NCBI GenBank assembly: GCA_031550435.1
Contig: JAVBOO010000027.1
Coordinates: 1-28,955, forward strand
Length of the DNA: 28,955 nt
Source of the DNA: JAVBOO01 sp031550435
GTDB taxonomy: Bacteria > Bacillota > Clostridia > Lachnospirales > WRAX01
Direction: 5' to 3'
This document shows positions 1-6,924 of this stretch, one piece after another. Both the position numbers and the translations under genes were made by a program. The notes under the pieces were generated by a model, which saw only the letters and a list, made by a program, of their open reading frames with translations, was not told the origin of the DNA and searched no databases. Each line of letters opens with the position of its first letter. Position 1 is the stretch's first letter.

Positions 1-18
1 TATACAAAAACAATAAAA

Positions 19-46
19 AAATCGGGGGTATGTTTTACTCCGATTT
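19..46 (-). terminator. Possible leftward intrinsic terminator
   Basis: AAATCGG (19-25) pairs with CCGATTT (40-46). Read on the minus strand, the hairpin is followed by a run of seven T residues, as in an intrinsic terminator. No minus-strand gene that would need it is visible in the window, so it may also act on a plus-strand gene ending to the left. The stem is short, hence the low confidence. Confidence 0.3.
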
Positions 47-93
47 CCCTATTATTTTAATTGAAATTTTCATTGAAAAAGCAGAAGGTATTA

Positions 94-132
94 TTTGACA
101 TTCTTCATGCAGGTTTTTGACATTCTTTATGC
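94..132 (+). repeat. Two 17-bp direct repeats, 22-bp period
   Basis: TTTGACATTCTTCATGC (94-110) recurs as TTTGACATTCTTTATGC (116-132), 16 of 17 bases identical. The 22-bp period is close to two helical turns, which fits tandem protein binding on one DNA face. Each copy contains TTGACA, but I see no well-spaced -10 box for either. The repeats lie about 380 bp ahead of the putative ech promoter, so a role in that operon is only a guess. Confidence 0.5.
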
Positions 133-180
133 GCGCTTACAGTCAAGCTACTATAAACAATAAGCGAAGAAAACACAAAC

Positions 181-226
181 GCGTAAAACATAAACCGCTG
201 TTTGAAACAGGTTTAGCCTTTTATGC
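181..226. other. Long imperfect hairpin
   Basis: GCGTAAAA/TTTTATGC, TAAACC/GGTTTA and CTGTTT/AAACAG are nested around one centre, giving a 46-nt imperfect stem-loop. It lacks a clean T tract directly after the stem. It may be a structured RNA, a decayed terminator or a palindromic element. Confidence 0.4.
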
Positions 227-512
227 AAAACGGTTTTGGGTGATGCGAAAAGCTTAAACGAAACGCATGCTGATGAGATTTCTAAAGAACGTCAGCTCCA
301 TGATGTGACCTCCGCAGTGCCCGGTAAACGGCGAATAGATTGCCTGAAGGGGGATTTTAAAAAGCACCCGGGAAAGCTAAAATGACAGATTTTTCACACG
401 GCAAAACCATGGCATATTCTACAAATAAAGTAACGAAAAATAGGGAATAAAGCAAAACATGACATATGATATTCATGCAAGCTGTAATTATGCACAATCT
501 TGTGTTTTAGTA

Positions 513-540
513 TTGAATTAGGAAATTAATGTGGTAGAAT
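513..540 (+). promoter_or_regulatory. Putative sigma-A promoter of the ech-hyp operon
   Basis: TTGAAT (513-518) and TAGAAT (535-540) are separated by 16 bp. The predicted start point near 547 leaves a leader of about 20 nt that carries the AAAGGATGAG ribosome binding site of the first ech gene. The position directly ahead of a 12-gene same-strand run supports it. Confidence 0.55.
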
Positions 541-568
541 CATTGCGTTGCCGAAAGGATGAGTTATT

Positions 569-2479
569 ATGCCGGTTGTAATCCTATTAATTTTTCCGTT
601 AATAATTGCGTTTATTTCACTGTTTCTCAAGTCGCAAAAAAGCTATGCCTTGGTTGTCAGAAGCGCCTCGGCCATTTGTATGCTGATTTCGGTTTGCTTT
701 GTTATGAACTACTTCAACAGTATAGTTACATTTGATCTTTTTGAGTTTGAATGGCTGAAAACGGTGGTTCTTGCTGTTGAAGTGCTAATGGTTGCATACA
801 TAATTTATACAGCATTTAAGAGAAAGTCTCCTTTAGTGGGGATTTTTGCCTTAGTACAGATTCTGCTCGTTTTTTACTTCGAGTTCGGCCCGGCTCGTAC
901 CATGCATATTGAAAGCAGCATATTTATCGACCGCTTCTCTCTCCTGATGATACTTATTATCGGAGTAATCGGAAGCTTGATATGTGTTTATGCCGTCGAA
1001 TATATGAAAGACTATCACAGGCATCATAAAGAGATTAAAGACAGAAGAAACATATTCTTTGCCGTTTTGTTTGTTTTTCTCTCGGCTATGTTCGGCATAG
1101 TTATATTTAACGATATGTCTATGATACTGTTCTGTTGGGAAATCACATCGTTCTGCTCGTTTATATTGATTAGTTATACCAAGACGGCAGAAGCAATAAA
1201 GAATTCTCTGTTTGCGCTCACGATAAATGTTGGCGGCGGCCTTGCTTTTACGCTGGGTCTGGTTATAATCGCTCAATGTTATGGTGTTGGTGACTTTATC
1301 AGCTATCTGGCTTTAAGCCATAACTCGGGTACAGTGATGCTTGCTACGCTGTTATTTGTTTTGGCCGGACTCACAAAGGCCGCGCAGATGCCTTTTTCAA
1401 GATGGTTGCTTGGCGCAATGGTCGCGCCGACTCCTTCCTCGGCGTTGCTTCACTCCTCGACGATGGTGAAGGCCGGTGTCTATCTGATAATCAGGATTTC
1501 GCCGCAGCTTGGAAATAACATTCCGGGTATAACGACTTCACTTATAGGAATAATCACTTTTTTGGTTGCCGCGTTCATTGCGGTTTCACAGTCAGACGCA
1601 AAAAAAATACTTGCTTATTCAACGATTTCAAACCTGGGCTTGATTGTTTCCTGTGCGGGGATTAACACAGCCGAGTCACTCTGGGCTGCAATTTTACTTG
1701 TTGTTTTCCATGCTATTGCCAAATCCCTTTTGTTCTTAACCGTGGGTTCGACCGAGCATCAGCTCGGAAGCAGGGATGTCGAGGATATGGACGGTCTTTA
1801 CAGGATATCACCCGTGCTTACAATGTTTCTGGTAATAGGCATAGCCGGCATGTTCCTGGCACCTTTCGGCATGCTGATATCGAAGTGGGCGGCCATGAAG
1901 GCTTTCCTTGATTCCGGGAATGCACTGATATTACTTTTTGTAGCGTTCGGAAGTACAGTCACGCTTTTCTTTTGGACTAAGTGGATGGGGAACTTGGTCG
2001 CGAATGCCCATGTGACCGAACCGCAAAAATATATTATGCGTATAGACGAAAAAGTCAGCCTCTATTGTCTGGCAGGACTTGTAATAATAGTTTGCATTTT
2101 TTACCCTATTATATCCGGTTCGTTCATAATACCGTATCTGGATGAAAATATGTATATTGATTTTATGACAATGATATCAAAAGCGGACGATTTAATTATC
2201 AAGGGTATGATAAGTATACTGTTCTTAATGCCGATTGGGCTCATACCGCTTTACAGAAAATACCGCGTCAAGCGAACTTCGGTTTATCTGTCGGGTGAAA
2301 ATACGGGTGACAACGAGAGTTTCCACGGAAGCATGGGTAAGGATGTCAAGTTTGAGCTTAAAAACCTGTATCTTAACGACATTTTCGGCGAAAAAATTTG
2401 GAGCGGGAAAACAAAGGTTCTTTCTGCGGGCATATTGATTACGGGATTTTGTATTATAATAGGAGGAATGATTTTTTAA
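569..2479 (+). CDS. echA: Ech hydrogenase subunit A (NuoL/antiporter-like)
   Basis: This 636-residue, very hydrophobic protein has the NuoL/MrpA-type proton-conducting membrane transporter fold. The core around residues 110-420 includes the conserved helix region FCWEITSFCSF and the segment ending in PTPSSALLHSSTMVKAGVYL, a signature of the family. In Ech-type hydrogenases this subunit couples electron transfer to H+ or Na+ movement across the cytoplasmic membrane. It is the first gene of an echABCDEF set, and its stop overlaps the echB start (TAATG), so the two are probably translationally coupled. The order and partners distinguish it from a complex I NuoL or an Mrp antiporter. Whether the ion is H+ or Na+ cannot be read from the sequence. 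The assignment to group 4 hydrogenase rests on echE downstream. Confidence 0.9.
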   Translation: MPVVILLIFPLIIAFISLFLKSQKSYALVVRSASAICMLISVCFVMNYFNSIVTFDLFEFEWLKTVVLAVEVLMVAYIIYTAFKRKSPLVGIFALVQILLVFYFEFGPARTMHIESSIFIDRFSLLMILIIGVIGSLICVYAVEYMKDYHRHHKEIKDRRNIFFAVLFVFLSAMFGIVIFNDMSMILFCWEITSFCSFILISYTKTAEAIKNSLFALTINVGGGLAFTLGLVIIAQCYGVGDFISYLALSHNSGTVMLATLLFVLAGLTKAAQMPFSRWLLGAMVAPTPSSALLHSSTMVKAGVYLIIRISPQLGNNIPGITTSLIGIITFLVAAFIAVSQSDAKKILAYSTISNLGLIVSCAGINTAESLWAAILLVVFHAIAKSLLFLTVGSTEHQLGSRDVEDMDGLYRISPVLTMFLVIGIAGMFLAPFGMLISKWAAMKAFLDSGNALILLFVAFGSTVTLFFWTKWMGNLVANAHVTEPQKYIMRIDEKVSLYCLAGLVIIVCIFYPIISGSFIIPYLDENMYIDFMTMISKADDLIIKGMISILFLMPIGLIPLYRKYRVKRTSVYLSGENTGDNESFHGSMGKDVKFELKNLYLNDIFGEKIWSGKTKVLSAGILITGFCIIIGGMIF

Positions 2480-3351
2480 TGTGGATTGTAATCATTATCC
2501 TCAAAATATGCGCCTGCTTAATTTTCGGCGCTGTCGCGGGCGGTCTGCTGACAGGAATTGACCGTGTAATATCAGCTAAAATGCAAAGAAGAAAAGGGCC
2601 TCCGGTTCTTCAGCCGTTTTATGATGTTATAAAGCTTCTGCAAAAAGAAGCGACGACAGTAAACTCCATAACGAGATTTTATGTCACGTTTTCGTTTTTT
2701 TTCAGCATTTTCACGGTAGTGCTGTTTTTAATGGGTGTTGACATTCTGCTTTGTATTTTTGCATTCACGTTGTCCTGTGTGTTTTTTGTGATAGTCGGCT
2801 ATTCGTCATATTCTCCGTACAGCTTTGTCGGAGCGGAACGCGAAATGATACAAATAATGTGCTATGAGCCGATGATTTTAATGAGTGCGTTTGGCATTTA
2901 TGAGGTGACGGGCAGCTTCGAAGTTAGCAAAGTGTTCGAACTCGGTTCGCCGATAGTCCTCAAGATCCCTTTAATTTTTATCGGCCTGGTGTATGTTTTG
3001 ACTATCAAGCTGAGAAAATCGCCGTTCGACTTCAGCATGTCGCATCACGGGCATCAGGAGTTGGTTAAAGGCATAACGACAGAGCTTACCGGCGTTTGCC
3101 TTGCAATGGTGGAGGTAACTCACTGGTTTGAAACTGTTTTTGCTTTGGGTCTGGTGTTCATATTTTTTGTATATAAAGCCACGTTTTCCATAGCTATAGC
3201 ACTTGTAATTGCGCTCTTGATTTACTTTTTTGAGATATTGATCGATAATACTTTTGCCAGAATAAAATGGAAAACCGCTCTTAAGCAAAGCTGGTTAATT
3301 ACCGGTATCTGCGGCGGTGTAACTCTGTTATACCTGAGTTTGTTTTATTGA
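2479..3351 (+). CDS. echB: Ech hydrogenase subunit B (NuoH-like)
   Basis: This 290-residue membrane protein resembles NuoH/HycD, the subunit that anchors the soluble arm to the membrane. Diagnostic stretches are the N-terminal RKGPPVLQPFYDVIKLLQKE segment and a later block, SPFDFSMSHHGHQELVKG, typical of the quinone-site-like loop region in this family. The ATG at 2479 is chosen because it overlaps the echA stop by one base and follows GGAGGAATG. A longer in-frame extension exists upstream but lies inside echA. The gene ends just before an unusual repeat element that separates it from echC, while most other junctions in this operon are tight. Confidence 0.9.
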   Translation: MWIVIIILKICACLIFGAVAGGLLTGIDRVISAKMQRRKGPPVLQPFYDVIKLLQKEATTVNSITRFYVTFSFFFSIFTVVLFLMGVDILLCIFAFTLSCVFFVIVGYSSYSPYSFVGAEREMIQIMCYEPMILMSAFGIYEVTGSFEVSKVFELGSPIVLKIPLIFIGLVYVLTIKLRKSPFDFSMSHHGHQELVKGITTELTGVCLAMVEVTHWFETVFALGLVFIFFVYKATFSIAIALVIALLIYFFEILIDNTFARIKWKTALKQSWLITGICGGVTLLYLSLFY

Positions 3352-3484
3352 TCTCCCGATTAAACCATGCGGTTTAATCCCCCCTTATACCGCCTTGCGG
3401 GCTAAGTGGGATTGAGGCGGCAAGTTCTTCAGCCAATAAGTTAATTGTCGCCTCAATAAGATATTGCTTGTCGGATGGTGAGAT
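3352..3484. repeat. Palindromic element between echB and echC
   Basis: This 133-bp spacer holds a perfect palindrome (GATTAAACC-ATGC-GGTTTAATC, 3358-3379) and a second inverted repeat, ATTGAGGCGGCAA (3411-3423) against TTGTCGCCTCAAT (3445-3457), with one G-T pair. Read on the minus strand, 3374-3487 is an open frame of about 37 codons that looks protein-like and stops at a TAA inside the palindrome. I have a general impression of similar tails in other clostridial genomes but could not check. A small mobile palindromic repeat is the likeliest reading; a remnant gene end is the alternative. Confidence 0.55.
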
Positions 3485-3889
3485 ATGAATTTTGTAAAGA
3501 AATCCCCATGGGTTTTGCACTATGACGGCTCCAGCTGCAACGGCTGTGATATAGAAGTTCTTGCCTGTTTGACGCCTTTGTTTGATATCGAGCGTTTTGG
3601 GATGATAAATACCGGTAACCCGAAGCATGCAGATGTGTTTTTGATAACCGGCTCCATAAATGAGCAGAATAAAGATGTAGTCAAGCAATTGTACGACCAA
3701 ATGCCGAATCCGAAAAGAGTCGTGGCAGTAGGTGCATGCGCCGCAACAGGCGGGATATTCAAGGAATGCTATAACATACTTGGCGGAGTAGATAAAGTAA
3801 TACCTGTTGATGTCTATGTTCCGGGTTGCGCCGCAAGACCGGAGTCCATAATCGAAGGTGTTGTTAAGGCGCTTGAGACCATAAAATAG
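3485..3889 (+). CDS. echC: Ech hydrogenase small subunit (NuoB-like)
   Basis: This 134-residue protein is the electron-transferring small subunit of a group 4 [NiFe] hydrogenase, homologous to NuoB. Four cysteines fit ligands of the proximal [4Fe-4S] cluster: C18 and C21 in SSCNGCDIEV, C85 in VGACAATGG and C115 in VPGCAARPE. The length fits the compact Ech small subunits, which lack the twin-arginine signal and extra clusters of uptake hydrogenases, so the protein is cytosolic and docked on the membrane arm. The start follows a weak GGATGGTGAG ribosome binding site. The preceding repeat element means it is not directly coupled to echB translation. Confidence 0.93.
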   Translation: MNFVKKSPWVLHYDGSSCNGCDIEVLACLTPLFDIERFGMINTGNPKHADVFLITGSINEQNKDVVKQLYDQMPNPKRVVAVGACAATGGIFKECYNILGGVDKVIPVDVYVPGCAARPESIIEGVVKALETIK

Positions 3890-3951
3890 GCTCCAAAATG
3901 GAAAAGAATGCAAAAAGAATACATAAAAACACGAAAACAAAGGAAGAAAAA

Positions 3952-4326
3952 ATGGATAATCTTCAGACATACACTGCAATAAGCAAAGACGATCTGCTAA
4001 AAACGGCAGCGAAGATGAAGGCGAAAGGGCATAGGCTCGTTCAGATTTCCGTTACAAAAAAGGAAAAATTTGATCTTATATATAGCTTTGCCGACGGAGA
4101 CGCTTTGGTTAATTTTCGCGTTGAAGCCGACGAAAGCGATGGAGTAGAAAGCATAAGCAGCCAATATAGCTATGCATATATATACGAAAACGAAATGAAG
4201 GATTTGTTCGGCGTAAATATTATGAATATCAACCCGGACTTTGGCGGAAATTTCTATAAAACCTCTGTAAAAACGCCTTTTAACATCAAGCCCGGTCTGG
4301 CAGAGAATACGGAAGAGGTGAAATAA
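3952..4326 (+). CDS. echD: Ech hydrogenase subunit D (NuoC-like)
   Basis: This 124-residue protein matches the NuoC/HycE-N 30-kDa subunit family, most clearly in the C-terminal block YIYENEMKDLFGVNI, typical of that family. In Ech complexes it is a separate non-redox subunit that supports assembly of the large and small subunits. I chose ATG 3952 because it follows AAAGGAAGA at good spacing. An in-frame ATG at 3898 would add 18 very Lys-rich residues and has no good ribosome binding site. The stop overlaps the echE start (TAATG), pointing to coupled translation. Confidence 0.85.
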   Translation: MDNLQTYTAISKDDLLKTAAKMKAKGHRLVQISVTKKEKFDLIYSFADGDALVNFRVEADESDGVESISSQYSYAYIYENEMKDLFGVNIMNINPDFGGNFYKTSVKTPFNIKPGLAENTEEVK

Positions 4327-5411
4327 TGGGAAAAAGGACTATAATTCCGTTTGGCCCTCAGCACCCTGTGCTGCCCGAGCCGATTCATCTTGACCTTGTG
4401 CTTGAGGATGAGGTGGTCATTGAGGCTATACCGTCAATCGGTTTTATACATCGCGGCCTCGAAAAGCTGGTCGAGAAAAAGGATTATATAGAGTATGTCT
4501 ACGTTGCCGAGCGAATCTGCGGTATATGCAGCTTTATGCACGGCATGGGCTACTGCATGTCAATCGAAAACCAAATGGGTATAAAGATACCGGATAGAGC
4601 CGAATTCTTGAGGACTATCTGGGCGGAGCTTTCAAGAATGCACAGTCATATAATGTGGCTCGGCCTTCTTGCCGATGCTATCGGTTTTGAAAGCCTTTTC
4701 ATGCACTCGTGGCGGCTGAGAGAAGAAATTCTTGATATTTTTGATATGACTACAGGCGGGCGTGTTATTTTTTCTGTCTGTAAAGTAGGCGGTGTAAGGA
4801 AGGACATTGATTCCGAGCGTCTGAAAAAGATTGACGAAACCGTTGATAAGCTTAAATTAGAGCTCAAGGCTATCTCCGATACATTCAACAAAGACAGTTC
4901 CGTAATAATGAGACTTCGGGGGGTAGGGGTTTTATCCGAAAAGGACGCGTTCGATCTTGGGGCGGTCGGGCCGATGGCTCGAGCAAGCGGGATAAATACG
5001 GATATCAGAAAACAACAGGTCTATGGAGCATATCCGTATCTGAAATTCGAGACGGCAGTCGAAAAAGACGGAGATTGTTTTGCAAGGTTAAAAGTCAGAA
5101 TACGCGAGGTTTTTGAGTCGATAAGTATCATCAAACAGTGCGTCAGCATGATGCCTGCCGGTGAAGCTATTGAAACAGCAGTAAAAGGCAATCCGTCCGG
5201 AGAGTATTTTGCCAGGCTCGAACAGCCGCGCGGCGAGGTTATTTATTACACAAAAGGCAACGGATCAAAATTTCTTGACCGGATGAGGGTCAGAACCCCG
5301 ACTTTTGCCAATATACCCGCGCTTGTTCAAACGCTTAAAGGTTCCGAACTTGCAGACGTGCCTGTGTTGATACTGACTATAGACCCTTGTATCAGCTGTA
5401 CGGAGAGATAG
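4326..5411 (+). CDS. echE: Ech [NiFe] hydrogenase large subunit (NuoD-like)
   Basis: This is the catalytic large subunit of 361 residues. Both NiFe-ligating motifs are intact: RICGICSFMHG with C65 and C68 near the N-terminus, and DPCISCTER with C355 and C358 at the very end. That pairing separates it from complex I NuoD, which has lost these cysteines. It reduces protons to H2 with electrons from ferredoxin, or the reverse. The protein ends three residues after the last cysteine, so there is no C-terminal extension for a maturation endopeptidase to remove. This agrees with the absence of such a peptidase gene in the adjoining hyp set and with what is known for CooH-type enzymes. It overlaps echD by one base. 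Confidence 0.96.
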   Translation: MGKRTIIPFGPQHPVLPEPIHLDLVLEDEVVIEAIPSIGFIHRGLEKLVEKKDYIEYVYVAERICGICSFMHGMGYCMSIENQMGIKIPDRAEFLRTIWAELSRMHSHIMWLGLLADAIGFESLFMHSWRLREEILDIFDMTTGGRVIFSVCKVGGVRKDIDSERLKKIDETVDKLKLELKAISDTFNKDSSVIMRLRGVGVLSEKDAFDLGAVGPMARASGINTDIRKQQVYGAYPYLKFETAVEKDGDCFARLKVRIREVFESISIIKQCVSMMPAGEAIETAVKGNPSGEYFARLEQPRGEVIYYTKGNGSKFLDRMRVRTPTFANIPALVQTLKGSELADVPVLILTIDPCISCTER

Positions 5412-5429
5412 TGTTATTCGGAGGGCAAA

Positions 5430-5825
5430 ATGGCTATTCTTCAATTTTATAAAACAATATTGGCGAGCATATTTAAGAAAAGCTCGACTACGACATATCC
5501 CATTACGGCTATCGAACATCAGCCTCTTGTCCGCGGACAGGTTTCGATTGATATCGACAGTTGTATATATTGCGGCATCTGTCAAAGAAAATGCCCGACG
5601 CATGCGATCAGCGTTACAAAAGCCGAAGAAACCTGGGCAATTGAGCGCTTTAAATGCATACTTTGCAATTGCTGCGTTGAATCATGTCCAAAAAAATGTC
5701 TCGCCATGAAAAATGTGCTTTCACATGCCTCGAGCGAACTTACAAAGGATGTGGTCGTACATGCACGAATACCGGATAACGCAGAGGATAATAGAGATAG
5801 CCGAACAGCAGGCGAAGCAGAGTGA
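5430..5825 (+). CDS. echF: Ech hydrogenase ferredoxin-like subunit (NuoI-like)
   Basis: This 131-residue protein carries two [4Fe-4S] ferredoxin motifs: C45-C48-C51-C55 (CIYCGICQRKCP) and C76-C79-C82-C86 (CILCNCCVESCP). It is the NuoI/HycF-like electron conduit from reduced ferredoxin to the small subunit. A GGAGGGC ribosome binding site precedes the ATG. The C-terminal 25 or so residues are polar and poorly conserved in character, and their coding region overlaps the start of hypA by 65 bp in another frame. Confidence 0.93.
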   Translation: MAILQFYKTILASIFKKSSTTTYPITAIEHQPLVRGQVSIDIDSCIYCGICQRKCPTHAISVTKAEETWAIERFKCILCNCCVESCPKKCLAMKNVLSHASSELTKDVVVHARIPDNAEDNRDSRTAGEAE

Positions 5826-6108
5826 CTCGGAGCTAGTCACGCAAGTTACGCTTGTAGTCGGTGACAATTCAGGTTTGGTTGCAGACAGTATCGTTCTTTA
5901 TTTTGATATTATTGCCAAGGGCAGCATGTGTGAAAGCGCTGCTCTGATAATAAAAAGAATCAAACCGAAACTAAAATGCAAAAAATGCGGTGTCTTGTTT
6001 GAAAGAAAGCCTTTTTCGTTTTCTTGCATTTCGGATGGCTGTGACGGAGAAGGCGAGCCGACAGAAATCGGCAATGAATTTTATGTGGAATCGATAGAAG
6101 TTTCGTGA
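5761..6108 (+). CDS. hypA: Hydrogenase nickel incorporation protein HypA
   Basis: HypA delivers Ni to the hydrogenase large subunit together with HypB. The start at 5761 is set by the family's invariant N-terminus, MHE, where His2 is the Ni ligand; this gives 115 residues, the usual size. A zinc site is visible with C73 and C76 in LKCKKCG and C89 and C94 in SCISDGC. The second pair is spaced by four residues rather than the usual two. The gene starts inside echF, an overlap of 65 bp that ties hyp expression to ech. A longer frame opening at 5713 is possible but would place the MHE motif internally. Confidence 0.92.
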   Translation: MHEYRITQRIIEIAEQQAKQSDSELVTQVTLVVGDNSGLVADSIVLYFDIIAKGSMCESAALIIKRIKPKLKCKKCGVLFERKPFSFSCISDGCDGEGEPTEIGNEFYVESIEVS

Positions 6109-6131
6109 TTGACATCAAGCATATGCCGGGT

Positions 6132-6177
6132 TTATGCAGTCGTTTAAGTTCGGTTGGGCTTAAACGACTTTGCATAA
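6132..6177 (+). other. Strong hairpin in the hypA-hypB spacer
   Basis: TTATGCA plus GTCGTTTAAG (6132-6148) pairs with CTTAAACGAC (6159-6168) and TGCATAA (6171-6177), a 17-bp stem with a two-base bulge and a 10-nt loop. No T run follows, so it is more likely an mRNA-processing or stability element, or part of a palindromic repeat, than a terminator. Confidence 0.6.
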
Positions 6178-6205
6178 GGAAGTATCGAGCATAAGGAAGT
6201 GTCGA
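6172..6205 (+). repeat. Tandem 17-bp direct repeat
   Basis: GCATAAGGAAGTATCGA (6172-6188) is followed directly by GCATAAGGAAGTGTCGA (6189-6205), 16 of 17 bases identical. The first unit overlaps the 3' arm of the preceding hairpin, and the second runs into the R3 repeat module. Confidence 0.75.
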
Positions 6206-6234
6206 AAATTGCGCACGAAACCCGCTTCGATAAA
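6193..6234 (-). repeat. R3 dispersed repeat module (inverted copy)
   Basis: On the minus strand this reads AAGCGGGTTTCGTGCGCAAT followed by TTTCGACACTTCCT. The first block recurs exactly at 17914-17933 and as a close variant at 25763-25785, where the CACTTCCT extension is also shared. That marks it as one copy of a dispersed intergenic module, here sitting between two genes of the hyp operon. Confidence 0.65.
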
Positions 6235-6258
6235 ATGCTCTTATTAAAAGGGGACAAA

Positions 6259-6924
6259 ATGAAAGAGGATACAAGGAAAATAGAAATTATGGAAGCCGTA
6301 AATGCCAGGAATGAAGAAATTGCGGCGAAACTTAATCAACTCTTGTCTGACAAGGGTGTTTTTACTATAAATGTTATGGGCGCACCGGGCGCAGGGAAAA
6401 CAACGTCTCTTGTCAATATGATTCAGCGCTTGGATCGAAAGTGCTTTGTAATTGAAGGAGATATTGAAAGCGATATCGACACAAAAAAACTGCACGCTCT
6501 CGGAATCGAGACTGTGCAGATTAATACCGGCGGAGCGTGCCACTTGGACTCTCCGCTTATTGAGGGTTCAATTCGGAGCTTTGAGCTTGAAGAAGGCTAT
6601 CTTTTTATTGAGAATATCGGGAATTTGGTATGTCCCGCAGAATTTGCCATAGGCGAACATATCAAACTGCTTATATCAAGTGTTACAGAGGGAAGCGACA
6701 AACCTTATAAATACCCTCTTGCGTTTGAAAAAGCAGACATAATTTTGCTAAACAAAACAGATTTAATCGAGCATATTGATTTTGACGAAGACAGCTTTTT
6801 ACAGGGAGTAAGAAGGCTTAACCCCTGCGCCCCTGTTTTCAGAGTGTCCGGCAAGAGCGGTATTGGCTTTAAAGAGGTGTCCGAGTGGATAATAAAAAAA
6901 GCGTCTTCGTGTTTAAATCGATAG
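6259..6924 (+). CDS. hypB: Hydrogenase maturation GTPase HypB
   Basis: HypB is a SIMIBI-class GTPase that drives nickel loading with HypA. With the ATG at 6259 (after AAAGGGGA) the protein has 221 residues. The P-loop is GAPGAGKTT at 41-49, and NKTD at 165-168 gives guanine specificity. The dimer-interface metal site is intact, with C94-H95 in GGACHLD and C125 in GNLVCP. It lacks both the histidine-rich stretch and the N-terminal high-affinity CxxCGC motif found in some homologues, so it is a minimal HypB. A 20-residue in-frame extension upstream has no ribosome binding site and lies in repeat DNA. The 3' end overlaps hypF by 40 bp. Confidence 0.95.
   Translation: MKEDTRKIEIMEAVNARNEEIAAKLNQLLSDKGVFTINVMGAPGAGKTTSLVNMIQRLDRKCFVIEGDIESDIDTKKLHALGIETVQINTGGACHLDSPLIEGSIRSFELEEGYLFIENIGNLVCPAEFAIGEHIKLLISSVTEGSDKPYKYPLAFEKADIILLNKTDLIEHIDFDEDSFLQGVRRLNPCAPVFRVSGKSGIGFKEVSEWIIKKASSCLNR

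Larger units (their letters stand above)
1..512. other. Gene-free upstream region of the ech operon
   Basis: I find no convincing coding frame in this stretch. It contains a possible leftward terminator near its left edge, a pair of direct repeats (94-132) and a long imperfect hairpin (181-226), each listed separately. The rest is AT-rich with scattered short stops in all frames. I compared it by eye with common riboswitch and ribozyme cores and saw no match that I would defend. Confidence 0.5.

Noticed and set aside
271..297. CTGATGA followed by GAAC, resembling a hammerhead ribozyme core
   Set aside because: The required GAAA and the flanking stems I and III are not present, so the match is by chance.
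3374..3979. 201-codon minus-strand frame across echC
   Set aside because: Most of it is antisense to the clear echC gene and has no ribosome binding site. Only its last 37 codons, within the spacer repeat, look coding-like, and these are reported as part of the element.
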